From positions 992,001-1,056,000 of the forward strand of contig NZ_CP090365.1 in assembly GCF_021432065.1 (NCBI RefSeq): a stretch of DNA of 64,000 nt. Direction: 5' to 3'. Within the stretch, counting starts at the first letter, position 1. Each line of letters begins with the position of its first letter. Below the pieces are notes generated by a model, which saw nothing but the letters and a program-made list of their open reading frames with translations, ran no database searches and was not told where the DNA came from. The position numbers were made by a program, and so were the translations under genes. This document shows positions 1-7,500 of the stretch, in pieces. This DNA is from Photobacterium sp. TLY01 (GTDB lineage Bacteria; Pseudomonadota; Gammaproteobacteria; Enterobacterales; Vibrionaceae).

Positions 1-1111
1 CCTTCCAGGTTGCGCCAAAGTCGATGGAAACCTGTACTTTCTCTATCTTGCGATCGCCTGACCATGCATGTCCCCGGACTGATACTTCACTGCCAGACAC
101 TGTGGTGTTGGTTTGTGGCGAAGTAATCAGAGATTTCACCGGCATTCGTTCAATGATCTCAAAATCTTTTTCGTCCACTTTTTCACCCGGTGCAACAGGG
201 CGGTTGGGCACACGGTACGAGGTGCCTGTCATTTTAGGGCCATCGTGGATTTGCTCTCTGATCTGAATCCGTGTCAGCCATTTTTGCGAGCAGGAACCGG
301 GCCAGCCGGGGACAACCAGCCGTAATGGGGCGCCATTCATCGGATGCAGTGCTTCGCCGTTTTGTGCAAAAGCAATCAGGTTTTCGCTGCCCATTGCTTT
401 GGCGATGGGGACGCCCCTGGAAATGGGGATTTTTCCTTCTTTGCCGGACAGATCTTTATCTGCGCCGTAATGCGCGGTGTAAACGGCATTGTCTTTCACC
501 CCTGCGGCCCTCAATACATCAGCGAGTCGCACCCCTGTCCAGGCTGAACAACCCACGGCGCCGTATGTCCATTGATTCCCTGTGGCTTTGGGTTCGAAGA
601 ATGCGCGGCCATTCCCGCCGCATTCAAGCACGAGTTGCTGCTCTATAACCTCAAAATTTTTCTTCAGATCAGCAATGGTGAGCGTCATCGGATTGTCGAC
701 CAGACCATCAATCGTTAATTTCCAGGCGTCCGGGTTCACATCCGTCGGCGGGATACCATTGTTGCGGATAAAATGCCGCGCGGTGGGAGTGATGTCGTCA
801 TTGAGCAGGTGAGGCGGGGTTTCTGCGTTCATCGGCCTGTCGTTCAGAACCGTTAAGCCATCTTTTCCTTCAATCACCACATCATCTAAGCCTTCTGCGA
901 AAGCGGCGGGGATCAAGCCGGCGGGCATGTTCCGATGAAAAGGAATCGCACCGCCAAGCACTGCTGCCATGGTCGCTAAGCCTGCGCCTTTCAAAAATCC
1001 GCGTCTGTCCGGAAAGCTGACCCGGCCAAAAACCTTGTTGTCTGCTGAATCCGGATTTTTCTCGTAGCACTCGAAGATACCTCGAGATGGATTTTTCTTG
1101 TCTTTAGCCAT
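1..1111 (-). CDS. Sulfite-oxidase-like molybdopterin oxidoreductase, Tat-exported (3' end cut by window)
   Basis: About 370 residues are visible and the frame is still open at the left edge, so the C-terminus is missing. The N-terminus carries a twin-arginine signal (DRRGFLKGAGLATMAAVLGG, about residues 35-54), followed by a sulfite-oxidase-type Moco fold with the conserved cysteine in LECGGNGRAFF, which in this family ligates molybdenum. The dimerisation domain begins near LITSPQTNTTVSG. The start at 1111 follows an AAGGTG ribosome binding site. SorA/SoxC-like enzymes oxidise sulfite or related sulfur compounds in the periplasm; the exact substrate cannot be told from sequence. Divergent from ycaC. 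A cytochrome or heme partner would lie beyond the left edge. Confidence 0.85.
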   Translation of the reverse strand, partial: MAKDKKNPSRGIFECYEKNPDSADNKVFGRVSFPDRRGFLKGAGLATMAAVLGGAIPFHRNMPAGLIPAAFAEGLDDVVIEGKDGLTVLNDRPMNAETPPHLLNDDITPTARHFIRNNGIPPTDVNPDAWKLTIDGLVDNPMTLTIADLKKNFEVIEQQLVLECGGNGRAFFEPKATGNQWTYGAVGCSAWTGVRLADVLRAAGVKDNAVYTAHYGADKDLSGKEGKIPISRGVPIAKAMGSENLIAFAQNGEALHPMNGAPLRLVVPGWPGSCSQKWLTRIQIREQIHDGPKMTGTSYRVPNRPVAPGEKVDEKDFEIIERMPVKSLITSPQTNTTVSGSEVSVRGHAWSGDRKIEKVQVSIDFGATWK

Positions 1112-1524
1112 GATTCGCACCTTAATCGAGTCAATTGTCGGGTGCCTCGGGTTCACAATACGCTCTGATTACCGACACATGCCGGCCGGAATGGTGGCAG
1201 AGGCACTTTCAGGGCGGAGATTCGAGCACTGAATCGCACATTGCGTGCTCATTGTGCTCATCGGTTGCAGCTATGTTGTTGAGTGTAGTTTGCAACGATA
1301 CTTCTCTCAAACCCGCTTTCTTTGTGTGGAAAATGGTCCCCGGACTTGATTCAAAGCAAAGCCAGGATGGGCGAATAGAGCTGGGGCCACGCATTAAAAG
1401 CAACTATATTTTGAGGGATAGTTCACTTGTCCTCTTATCGGTTCAAAAATCATTTCGGGATGTGATTCTTCTAACTCGTTATTTTTTAAGGATGATCCAA
1501 TTTCAGAATATGAGGAGAACCCTG
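1112..1524. other. Divergent intergenic region between the molybdoenzyme and ycaC
   Basis: 413 bases without a convincing gene. The ycaC frame stays open back to 1135, but the extra 130 codons have no family match and no ribosome binding site. It should hold the two divergent promoters; I see no clear operator or strong -35/-10 pair. Confidence 0.5.
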
Positions 1525-2151
1525 ATGAGTAAGCAATATGTTCGACTGGATAAAGACAATGCTGCCGTGCTCTTGGTTGATCACCAAACCGGGCTTTTAT
1601 CTCTGGTCAGGGATATTGATCCGGACAAATTTAAAAACAATGTGCTGGCATTGGCCGATATGGCACTGTATTTCAAGTTGCCCACCATATTGACCACCAG
1701 CTTTGAGCAAGGGCCAAACGGCCCCCTGGTGCCTGAGTTGAAAGAGATGTTTCCTGATGCGCCCTACATTGCCAGACCCGGACAAATCAATGCCTGGGAC
1801 AATGCTGACTTTGTTCAGGCCATTGAATCAACCGGTAAAAAGCAACTCATTGTTGCCGGTGTGGTGACGGAAGTCTGTGTTGCATTTCCGGTATTATCAG
1901 CAATAGAAGCGGGCTATGAGGTGTTTGTGATTGCCGATGCTTCCGGTACCTTTAATGCCATGACCCGTGATGCAGCCTGGGACAGAATGTCAGCTGCAGG
2001 TGCGCAGATGATGACCTGGTTTGGCGCGGCTTGCGAGTTACACCGGGACTGGCGAAATGATATCGAAGGCTTGGGGACACTCTTTTCAAACCATATCCCT
2101 GATTACCGAAATTTGATGAACAGTTATTTTACGCTTCAAGAGCAAAAATAA
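1525..2151 (+). CDS. ycaC: YcaC-type isochorismatase-fold hydrolase
   Basis: 208 residues, the same length as E. coli YcaC, and resembling it along its whole length as far as I recall that sequence. It has the isochorismatase-fold triad: Asp in LLVDHQTGLL (near residue 20), a lysine in the middle of the protein, and the nucleophilic Cys in VVTEVCVAF (near residue 118). The start at 1525 follows AGGAG at 1512-1516; the upstream extension of the frame is noncoding. YcaC forms octameric rings and its substrate is unknown, so the reaction is not assigned. It is likely cytoplasmic, monocistronic and divergent from the molybdoenzyme. Confidence 0.9.
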   Translation: MSKQYVRLDKDNAAVLLVDHQTGLLSLVRDIDPDKFKNNVLALADMALYFKLPTILTTSFEQGPNGPLVPELKEMFPDAPYIARPGQINAWDNADFVQAIESTGKKQLIVAGVVTEVCVAFPVLSAIEAGYEVFVIADASGTFNAMTRDAAWDRMSAAGAQMMTWFGAACELHRDWRNDIEGLGTLFSNHIPDYRNLMNSYFTLQEQK

Positions 2152-2157
2152 AGCAAG

Positions 2158-2192
2158 ACAGTGATAGCGTGCTGAAAGGCGGCTATCACTGT
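2158..2192 (+). terminator. Perfect 11-bp hairpin after ycaC
   Basis: ACAGTGATAGC (2158-2168) pairs perfectly with GCTATCACTGT (2182-2192) around a 13-base loop. No T-run follows, so it may be a weak or Rho-assisted terminator or an RNA-stabilising stem. Confidence 0.4.
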
Positions 2193-2344
2193 GCCCGCTA
2201 ATTTGGGGGGAGCAGCCATTGTTCAAAACCCGATAAACCGCTCAGGTTAGATGATTCGCTATGTGTCCTGTATGACGCTATCTGAAATGACTCTGAAAGA
2301 GGAGTGCGCAACATACAAATCAAAGTAAAAATTTCATTAATAAT

Positions 2345-2722
2345 CTATTGATTCTCATTTATGTGATTTTTTTCGTAGAGATAGCTTTTCATTAATTTTT
2401 CGTATCTTTCCCGTCCCTTATGGTTAATACCTTTGATGATGAGAGATCGACAGGTATCAGGATCATAGGCGATCTCAGCGATTGAAATATATTCTCCGGG
2501 TTTTGCCCGATAGGTGCTTAAAAACTCACAGTACCCATCTGAATTGATTTTTCCTTGTCGTATGTAACGAGACTCTTCCTCAAAACTTTCTGGATAATTG
2601 TAATTTACAACGTTAGGCCCTTCTAATTTCACTTCATCCTCATGTTTCGAATAAGCTAAAAATGGCAAGCAAAAACAAATACAGAAGACCCATAAAGCAT
2701 TAAAATTGATTAAATTTTTCAT
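2345..2722 (-). CDS. Small exported protein of unknown function
   Basis: 125 residues, AT-rich compared with its neighbours. The N-terminus is a clear signal peptide (WVFCICFCLPFLAYS, cleavage near residue 25). The mature part is charged and has two cysteines (DGYCEFL and DTCRSL) that could form a disulfide, and it ends in a Lys/Asn-rich tail. RBS-like AGAGGCC precedes the start. I do not recognise a family. The lower GC content suggests recent acquisition or weak selection; probably periplasmic. Confidence 0.65.
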   Translation of the reverse strand: MKNLINFNALWVFCICFCLPFLAYSKHEDEVKLEGPNVVNYNYPESFEEESRYIRQGKINSDGYCEFLSTYRAKPGEYISIAEIAYDPDTCRSLIIKGINHKGRERYEKLMKSYLYEKNHINENQ

Positions 2723-2751
2723 TCGAGGCCTCTGTGAGATATTAATGATTT

Positions 2752-2783
2752 GGTGTCATTCAATGTATCTGTTGAACGACACC
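2752..2783. promoter_or_regulatory. 12-bp inverted repeat upstream of the LysE gene
   Basis: GGTGTCATTCAA (2752-2763) and TTGAACGACACC (2772-2783) form a 12-bp stem with one G-T pair and an 8-base spacer. It lies between divergent genes, about 170 bases ahead of the LysE start, so it could be an operator or a leader hairpin. The function is inferred only. Confidence 0.4.
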
Positions 2784-2950
2784 TCTGCCCGGATCTTAGA
2801 CCAAACAGATCAGAATGCTTTGCTCAAGACCTGAATGCTGTCCCACCAGTTGAAAGCTATTCACCGTTTCTCTTCACAGTGCTTGCCTGCAAGATGATGA
2901 TGCGTTATTCATATGCTTCTTCATCTATTTGGTCGTTGGAAGGACTCAGT

Positions 2951-3568
2951 ATGGCACTTTCTCTATGGTTCACCTTTTTTGTCGCCTGTATTGTATTTAG
3001 TGTCGCACCCGGCGCAGGGACTGTGGCTTCGATCAGTAACTCTCTGAATGTTGGTTTTAAAACTGCAGTGAAAGGGATTGTGGGTTTACAGTTGGCGCTG
3101 ATTTCTCACTTGCTGATCGTGTCATTTGGGCTCGGGGCGTTACTGGCATCTTCTGCGACGGCGTTTACTGCGATTAAATACCTGGGTGCGGCATATTTGA
3201 TTTATGTGGGTGTCAGCAAAATCTTAGCTGCCAAGAAATCGAAAATCGGGACTGATGCGGGGGATGTGAATCCCAAAGCGTTGATTCGGCAATGTTATAT
3301 CGTCAATATCATGAACCCGAAGTCGATCATTTTTCTGGCAGCTTTCTTACCTCAGTTCATTGATCCACAACAGGCAATGATTGGGCAGTATCTGATCCTG
3401 GGAACGACTGTAGTTCTTGTCGATACTTGCGTGATGTTGGGTTACACCATCATGGCCAGTGTCGCAAAGCCTTACCTGACCAGCCCATCAACCATGAAAG
3501 CGATGAATCGGGTTTTTGGCTCTTTGTTTGTTTCAATGGGTGTTTTATTAGCACGCGCTGAGCAGTAG
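2951..3568 (+). CDS. LysE/RhtB-family amino acid exporter
   Basis: 205 residues with about six hydrophobic segments. The N-terminal signature is the one typical of LysE/RhtB exporters (PGAGTVASISNSLNVGFKTA, residues 22-41), followed by the family's KYLGAAYLIYVGVSKI segment, and NPKSIIFLAAFLPQFIDP near residue 135. The start at 2951 follows GGAAGGA; the longer frame back to 2750 lacks family similarity. These inner-membrane proteins export amino acids or derivatives by proton exchange; the substrate is unknown. A second LysE protein lies at 42052. Confidence 0.85.
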   Translation: MALSLWFTFFVACIVFSVAPGAGTVASISNSLNVGFKTAVKGIVGLQLALISHLLIVSFGLGALLASSATAFTAIKYLGAAYLIYVGVSKILAAKKSKIGTDAGDVNPKALIRQCYIVNIMNPKSIIFLAAFLPQFIDPQQAMIGQYLILGTTVVLVDTCVMLGYTIMASVAKPYLTSPSTMKAMNRVFGSLFVSMGVLLARAEQ

Positions 3569-3639
3569 TTATTGATTTATCAACAAATAGTCAAGCCTAT
3601 TCACACCTTTTTCTGATACGAAAACTGGCAAATCCCGGT

Positions 3640-3677
3640 CTCTCTGCAAATACTCATGAAAGCAGTATTGCAGAGAG
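3640..3677 (+). terminator. Long hairpin after the LysE gene
   Basis: CTCTCTGCAAATACT (3640-3654) pairs with AGTATTGCAGAGAG (3664-3677) with a single bulged A and a 9-base loop. There is no T-run. It may stop LysE transcription or structure the leader of the next gene. Confidence 0.4.
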
Positions 3678-3711
3678 ATTCTGCGTGCGTTTCACGACAA
3701 GAGGTTTTGCC

Positions 3712-4266
3712 ATGGCAAATCTGATTTATTATTTAAACATGACCTTGAACGGCCACTACTATCATGAAGATGCTGATGTGGATCAGGAGCATCATGAATA
3801 CGCCCTTGAATTACTGCATGGTTCTGAAGCATTAATTCTTGGGCGTCACACGTATGATCTTTTTGCGGCTTTCTGGCCTGAAGCAGCAACGAGGAAAGAT
3901 TTACCCAAATTTATGCAGTATCTGGCGATGGAATTACAGTCTATTCCCAAGCGTGTGGTGACAACGCGGCCACTTGAGCTTCCCTGGCAAAATACCGAGG
4001 CCCTGAAAGGGCCGGACACTGAAAATACCCGGCAATTCTTGTCTGGAATACATGGTAATGTTGTCCTGTTTGGCAGTCCTGCTTTGGCTGCCTCACTGGC
4101 CGATGCAAATTTGATCAATGAATATCAGTTTTTACTGGAGCCTTTTATCAGCACTCAGGGAAAGCAAGCATTTGACGATGCCAACGTATGGCAGAGATTA
4201 ATGTTGCTGGATGCCAGAAGACTGAATCGGGATGTCATGCTGCTGAGGTACGCACCGGGACCATAA
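3712..4266 (+). CDS. Dihydrofolate-reductase-like (RibD C-terminal domain) protein
   Basis: 184 residues. The start IYYLNMTLNGHYY, the segment SEALILGRHTYDLF (near residue 42) and the later NVVLFGSPALAASL (near residue 125, glycine-rich nucleotide-binding loop) are typical of the stand-alone RibD_C/DHFR-like family found in many bacteria. These proteins have a reductase fold but rarely a proven substrate, so no reaction is claimed. AAGAGG at 3699-3704 supports the 3712 start. Apparently a single-gene unit behind the hairpin at 3640. Confidence 0.8.
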   Translation: MANLIYYLNMTLNGHYYHEDADVDQEHHEYALELLHGSEALILGRHTYDLFAAFWPEAATRKDLPKFMQYLAMELQSIPKRVVTTRPLELPWQNTEALKGPDTENTRQFLSGIHGNVVLFGSPALAASLADANLINEYQFLLEPFISTQGKQAFDDANVWQRLMLLDARRLNRDVMLLRYAPGP

Positions 4267-4347
4267 ACCAGTTGGTTTGGGATTGTTTTCACTGGCATTC
4301 TCAGGCAGTGTTATGGATTCTCAGGTGTTTATATTCTAGGGTCAACC

Positions 4348-5265
4348 GTGGTACGCAGTCATCAATTTACCCTTGCCGGGTGCGGCGCAATTTGTCTTTT
4401 CAGCAGTGTGGTTGCCTTGATTCGGAATGTGACCGAGCAGCTTGGCCCTGTGGGTGGTGCTGCCATGATTTACAGCGTCAGTGCTTTCATTCTGATGCTG
4501 ACGGTTGGCTTGCCGAAACTGTCTTCTTTTTCCCGCAAATACCTTTTGATTGGCGGCCTGCTGTTTGTCAGCTATGAAATGTGTCTGGCGTTGTCGCTGG
4601 GGATGGCCAATGATCGGTTGCAAGCGGTTGAAATGGGGTTGATCAACTACCTCTGGCCCTGTCTGACGGTCCTGATTGCCGTGCTCTTCTCACGCCGGTC
4701 AGTCAGTTGGCTGCTTTACCCGAGTCTATTGTTGTCTTTTTTCGGCGTTGCTTGGACGGTGGCCGGTGATAGCGGATTGTCATGGTCCGGGATTCTTGAA
4801 AATGTGCAGAGTAACCCGCTCAGCTACACACTGGCGCTGAGCGGGGCGTTGATCTGGGCTGTTTACTGCAACGTCACCCGGGTGATGGCGGATGGGATAA
4901 ATGCCATTACCTGGTTCTTCTCTGCCACTGCCGTCGCGCTCTGGTTGAAATACCTGTTTGTGAATGAACCTCCGATGGCGTTTGATCTTCCGGTGATCCG
5001 GGATCTGCTGCTGGCTGGTCTTGCCATGGGCGGCGGTTATGCACTGTGGAATCTCGGTATTCTGCGCGGCAATATGGTGTTGTTAGCCACGCTCTCTTAC
5101 TTTGTTCCTGTGTTTTCAACCTTTTTATCTGCGCAGCTGTTGGGGCTGACGTTAACCGCGACTTTCTGGCAGGGGGTGGTGATGGTGACGATTGCCTCTG
5201 TGCTTTGCTGGTGGATCACTCGCGAAAAAACGGAGTCGGTTCCGGTACAGGAAGAGCAAGTCTGA
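4348..5265 (+). CDS. yddG: YddG-like DMT-family exporter
   Basis: 305 residues with about ten transmembrane segments and two EamA-type repeats. The order and motifs (VEMGLINYLWPCLTVLIA, GALIWAVYCNVTRV, GGGYALWNLGILRGNMVLLA) resemble YddG, the aromatic amino acid exporter of the drug/metabolite transporter superfamily. The start is GTG at 4348, with AGGGTC as a modest ribosome binding site. Inner membrane; the likely role is efflux of aromatic amino acids or similar compounds, inferred from family. It is followed by a strong terminator. Confidence 0.75.
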   Translation: MVRSHQFTLAGCGAICLFSSVVALIRNVTEQLGPVGGAAMIYSVSAFILMLTVGLPKLSSFSRKYLLIGGLLFVSYEMCLALSLGMANDRLQAVEMGLINYLWPCLTVLIAVLFSRRSVSWLLYPSLLLSFFGVAWTVAGDSGLSWSGILENVQSNPLSYTLALSGALIWAVYCNVTRVMADGINAITWFFSATAVALWLKYLFVNEPPMAFDLPVIRDLLLAGLAMGGGYALWNLGILRGNMVLLATLSYFVPVFSTFLSAQLLGLTLTATFWQGVVMVTIASVLCWWITREKTESVPVQEEQV

Positions 5266-5272
5266 TCCCCTG

Positions 5273-5297
5273 AAACCCGCAGTGTTGCGGGTTTTTT
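5273..5297 (+). terminator. Rho-independent terminator of the yddG-like gene
   Basis: AAACCCGCA (5273-5281), loop GTGT, TGCGGGTTT (5286-5294), then further T's. Canonical intrinsic terminator. Confidence 0.9.
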
Positions 5298-5481
5298 ATA
5301 CGCCTGTGCTTGCCTTCAAATCACCAGCCTTTATTTCCATTGAAGACGATCACGATTCTTTCAATGGCATATCAAATGCATTGAATATCAAAGTAAGATG
5401 CATGCGAATCATCTCAAAGAGTGAACTGGCTCAGGTGATTTGGAATGACTGCAAATTCATTGTTGAGAGAAAGGAATATTG

Positions 5482-5880
5482 ATGTATCAAGTTATTGAGC
5501 AAGTGGTTGGCCCTGATGATTTTTTACGTTTACGCGACATCTCAGGATTATCCCCCCGTTCTTATGAAGCGGCCGTGAAAGGCTTGCCAAACAGCCTTTA
5601 TGGTATCCATATTCTTTATGACGGTATCCCTGTTGCCATGGGGAGAGTGGTGGGTGATGGCGCGATTAATTTTGACATTGTGGATGTCGCTGTTGATCCC
5701 GACCATCAGGGAAAAGGGCTCGGTCGTCAAATCATGGCACATATCATGACCTATCTCGACAAGGCTGCTTTTCCCCGCTCTTATGTATCGCTGATGGCTG
5801 ACGTGCCAGAGCTGTATGAAAAGTTTGGCTTTCAACTGTCCCGGCCAAATTCGGAAGGGATGTACTGGGTGAAAAAGTAA
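5482..5880 (+). CDS. GNAT-family N-acetyltransferase
   Basis: 132 residues, a single minimal GNAT domain. The acetyl-CoA loop is visible as VDPDHQGKGLGRQIM (near residues 72-86), and the C-terminal LYEKFGFQ motif follows. The ATG at 5482 has AAGGAA at 5471-5476. A 26-codon frame (5402-5482) ends on the start codon in a TGATG-like overlap, so translational coupling is possible. The acceptor substrate is unknown. No antitoxin-like partner of a known GNAT toxin class is visible. Confidence 0.85.
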   Translation: MYQVIEQVVGPDDFLRLRDISGLSPRSYEAAVKGLPNSLYGIHILYDGIPVAMGRVVGDGAINFDIVDVAVDPDHQGKGLGRQIMAHIMTYLDKAAFPRSYVSLMADVPELYEKFGFQLSRPNSEGMYWVKK

Positions 5881-5935
5881 CCGCCAATATTCGTGACGTT
5901 TCGCGAACCTGACATACCGCGAAGGAGAGGTGAAG

Positions 5936-6178
5936 ATGATTTCTTGCCAGGAATATGACTATATCGAAATTGCCTGCTTGTATCAGCTGCCGGTCAGGCT
6001 GACCCTGAAAAATGGCCAACTCGTGGAAGGACATGCGAAAGATACCGTCCGAAACAGTGACAGACAGGAGTGCCTGTCATTACAAACCAGCCTTGGGTTG
6101 CAAATTGTTGTGCTGGATGAACTGGCAAGCATGGAAGCAACACAGCCCAATGCGTATTTCGATGTGGTTGAATTTTAA
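5936..6178 (+). CDS. rof: Rof-type Rho-binding antiterminator
   Basis: 80 residues, resembling E. coli Rof/YaeO in length and pattern: an N-terminal CQEYDYIEIACLYQLPVRLT, a small beta-barrel core and a C-terminal DELASMEA segment. Rof binds Rho and blocks its RNA-binding site, reducing Rho-dependent termination. The start is ATG at 5936 rather than the GTG at 5930, because AGGAG at 5923-5927 gives a normal 8-base spacing only for the ATG. It lies 55 bases after the GNAT gene and may be cotranscribed with it. Confidence 0.85.
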   Translation: MISCQEYDYIEIACLYQLPVRLTLKNGQLVEGHAKDTVRNSDRQECLSLQTSLGLQIVVLDELASMEATQPNAYFDVVEF

Positions 6179-6293
6179 TGTCGTTATAACTGATTGAAAA
6201 ACAGAGGTTGTCGGCTTAGTGTCGGGTCCATGTCGTGGCCTGTCGGGTGTCAGGTTCAGTAGGATTGGAAGTGAAACAGCAAAAGGGAATTGA

Positions 6294-6764
6294 ATGATGA
6301 TCATTCGGAAACTCAGGTTACAACGTGGCTGGTCTCAGGAACAATTGGCACAATTGAGTGGCATCAGTGTCCGGACCATTCAGCGAATTGAGCGCGGTGG
6401 GAATGCCAGCTTGGAGACCCTGAAGTCCTTTGCGGCTGTTTTCGACATCGATATCACTGAACTGAAACAGGAGCCAGGCATGGACAAGGAAAACGCTGTG
6501 AGCACGGAAGAAGAACGTGCGCTCGCTTATGTGCGCGATATCAAGGCATTTTATTCACATCTGATCACTTACTGTCTGGTGATCGGCTTATTGTTTGTCA
6601 TCAACTTCGTCACAAATCCATCTTATATTTGGGCCTGGTGGCCAGCAATGGGGTGGGGGATCGGGGTCGCCATTCAGGCTGCAAGTACATATGAGTGGTT
6701 TAATTTTTTCAGCACGGACTGGGAGAAGAAACAGGTTGAGAAGCGTCTGGGCAGAAAGCTCTGA
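6294..6764 (+). CDS. XRE-type HTH protein fused to a 2TM domain
   Basis: 156 residues. Residues 5-60 form an XRE/Cro helix-turn-helix (RGWSQEQLAQLSGISVRTIQ). Residues 85-150 form a 2TM domain with two hydrophobic helices around FYSHLITYCLVIGLLFVIN and a Trp-rich turn (WAWWPAMGWGIGVAI), ending in a basic tail (EKKQVEKRLGRKL). Such membrane-anchored regulators are widespread but uncharacterised. AAGGGA precedes the start. Followed by its own strong terminator. Confidence 0.85.
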   Translation: MMIIRKLRLQRGWSQEQLAQLSGISVRTIQRIERGGNASLETLKSFAAVFDIDITELKQEPGMDKENAVSTEEERALAYVRDIKAFYSHLITYCLVIGLLFVINFVTNPSYIWAWWPAMGWGIGVAIQAASTYEWFNFFSTDWEKKQVEKRLGRKL

Positions 6765-6787
6765 GGCGCGATGAACATTCACAATTG

Positions 6788-6815
6788 CAAGCCGGGAGTT
6801 CCCGGCTTGTTTTTT
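6788..6815 (+). terminator. Rho-independent terminator after the HTH-2TM gene
   Basis: CAAGCCGGG (6788-6796), loop AGTT, CCCGGCTTG (6801-6809), then six T's. Confidence 0.93.
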
Positions 6816-6916
6816 GCGGTCATTGGCTCTTTGGAATGAGGTGACAATGTTTCTCAGAAAAGCCATAGTTAACTGAAGAAGAGAAAGTCCACTTGAGGCG
6901 GAGGATGAGTCAGTCA

Positions 6917-7336
6917 ATGAATGAACAGGATGCCAAAGAGAAACTGGAAAGCTCGTCTAAGAAAGTCACGGATAAAGACATTGAGCGAGTCCTGGAAAAA
7001 GAACAGGACATTGAAGAAAAAGTGCAGAAAAGTGGCTCGCTGCGTCAGTACTTCAATGTCGTGAAATCTATGTATGGACTGGTGAAGGCATACTGGAAAG
7101 GAGAGTATCGGGAGATCCCCTGGTTTACCATCGCTGCCATCGTCACGGCGCTGCTTTATGTGTTTAATCCGTTGGATGTTCTGCCGGATGTGATCCCCTT
7201 TCTGGGGCTGACGGATGATGCACTGATTCTGGCCGTCTGCCTCAAGCTCGTCCAACAGGATCTGGATGATTTTGAACTCTGGCGCGCCAGAGGTGGCTCG
7301 GCGGATACAGAACAGCCAGACGCAAAAACCGAATAA
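6917..7336 (+). CDS. DUF1232 (YkvA-like) membrane protein
   Basis: 139 residues. The acidic/basic N-terminal half looks coiled (KDIERVLEKEQDIEEKVQ). The C-terminal half holds the DUF1232 signature LLYVFNPLDVLPDVIPFLG followed by LTDDALILAVCLKLV, with one to two membrane segments. Function unknown in the family. The start is uncertain: GGAGG at 6900-6904 abuts ATG 6905 and is 12 bases from ATG 6917; I prefer 6917 because zero spacing should not work. It has its own terminator. Confidence 0.8.
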   Translation: MNEQDAKEKLESSSKKVTDKDIERVLEKEQDIEEKVQKSGSLRQYFNVVKSMYGLVKAYWKGEYREIPWFTIAAIVTALLYVFNPLDVLPDVIPFLGLTDDALILAVCLKLVQQDLDDFELWRARGGSADTEQPDAKTE

Positions 7337-7358
7337 TTTCTCTTTTATTTCAAAGCCT

Positions 7359-7393
7359 AAAGCTGCCTGTGAATACCAGGCGGCTTTTTTTTT
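7359..7393 (+). terminator. Rho-independent terminator after DUF1232 gene
   Basis: AAAGCTGCCTG (7359-7369) pairs with CAGGCGGCTTT (7377-7387) with one G-T pair, followed by a run of T's to 7393. Confidence 0.93.
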
Positions 7394-7436
7394 GGCTCTG
7401 AAACAGCGATATTTACAAAGTTATACATTTTATTTT

Positions 7437-7493
7437 CTTGTACAACTTACAGTGCTTAGCTAACATTCTTGTACAAGATAATTTTTTGTACAG
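7437..7493 (+). promoter_or_regulatory. Three TTGTACA sites upstream of the photolyase operon (candidate MlrA-type operator)
   Basis: CTTGTACAAC (7437-7446), the full palindrome CTTGTACAAG (7468-7477) and TTGTACAG (7486-7493) lie within 57 bases just ahead of the first gene of the operon. TTGTACA (7469) and TGTACAG (7487) are separated by 11 bases. As I recall, the E. coli MlrA site at csgD is a pair of inverted TTGTACA-type half-sites about 12 bases apart, and the second gene of this operon encodes an MlrA-type regulator. Autoregulation is therefore a natural inference, not shown. Confidence 0.55.
7438..7466 (+). promoter_or_regulatory. Candidate promoter of the photolyase operon
   Basis: TTGTAC (7438-7443), a 17-base spacer, then TAACAT (7461-7466) fits a sigma-70 promoter whose -35 box lies inside the first TTGTACA site. 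A bound regulator would then compete directly with RNA polymerase. Inferred from spacing only. Confidence 0.4.
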
Positions 7494-7500
7494 GTGTGAA

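Noticed and set aside
1135..1524. 130-codon upstream extension of YcaC
   Set aside because: YcaC homologues begin at 1525, which has its own AGGAG; the upstream residues match nothing and include the divergent promoter region.
5889..5922. Short TTCGCG/CGCGAA repeat before rof as a terminator
   Set aside because: Only six pairs with a 12-base loop and no T-run; too weak to support.
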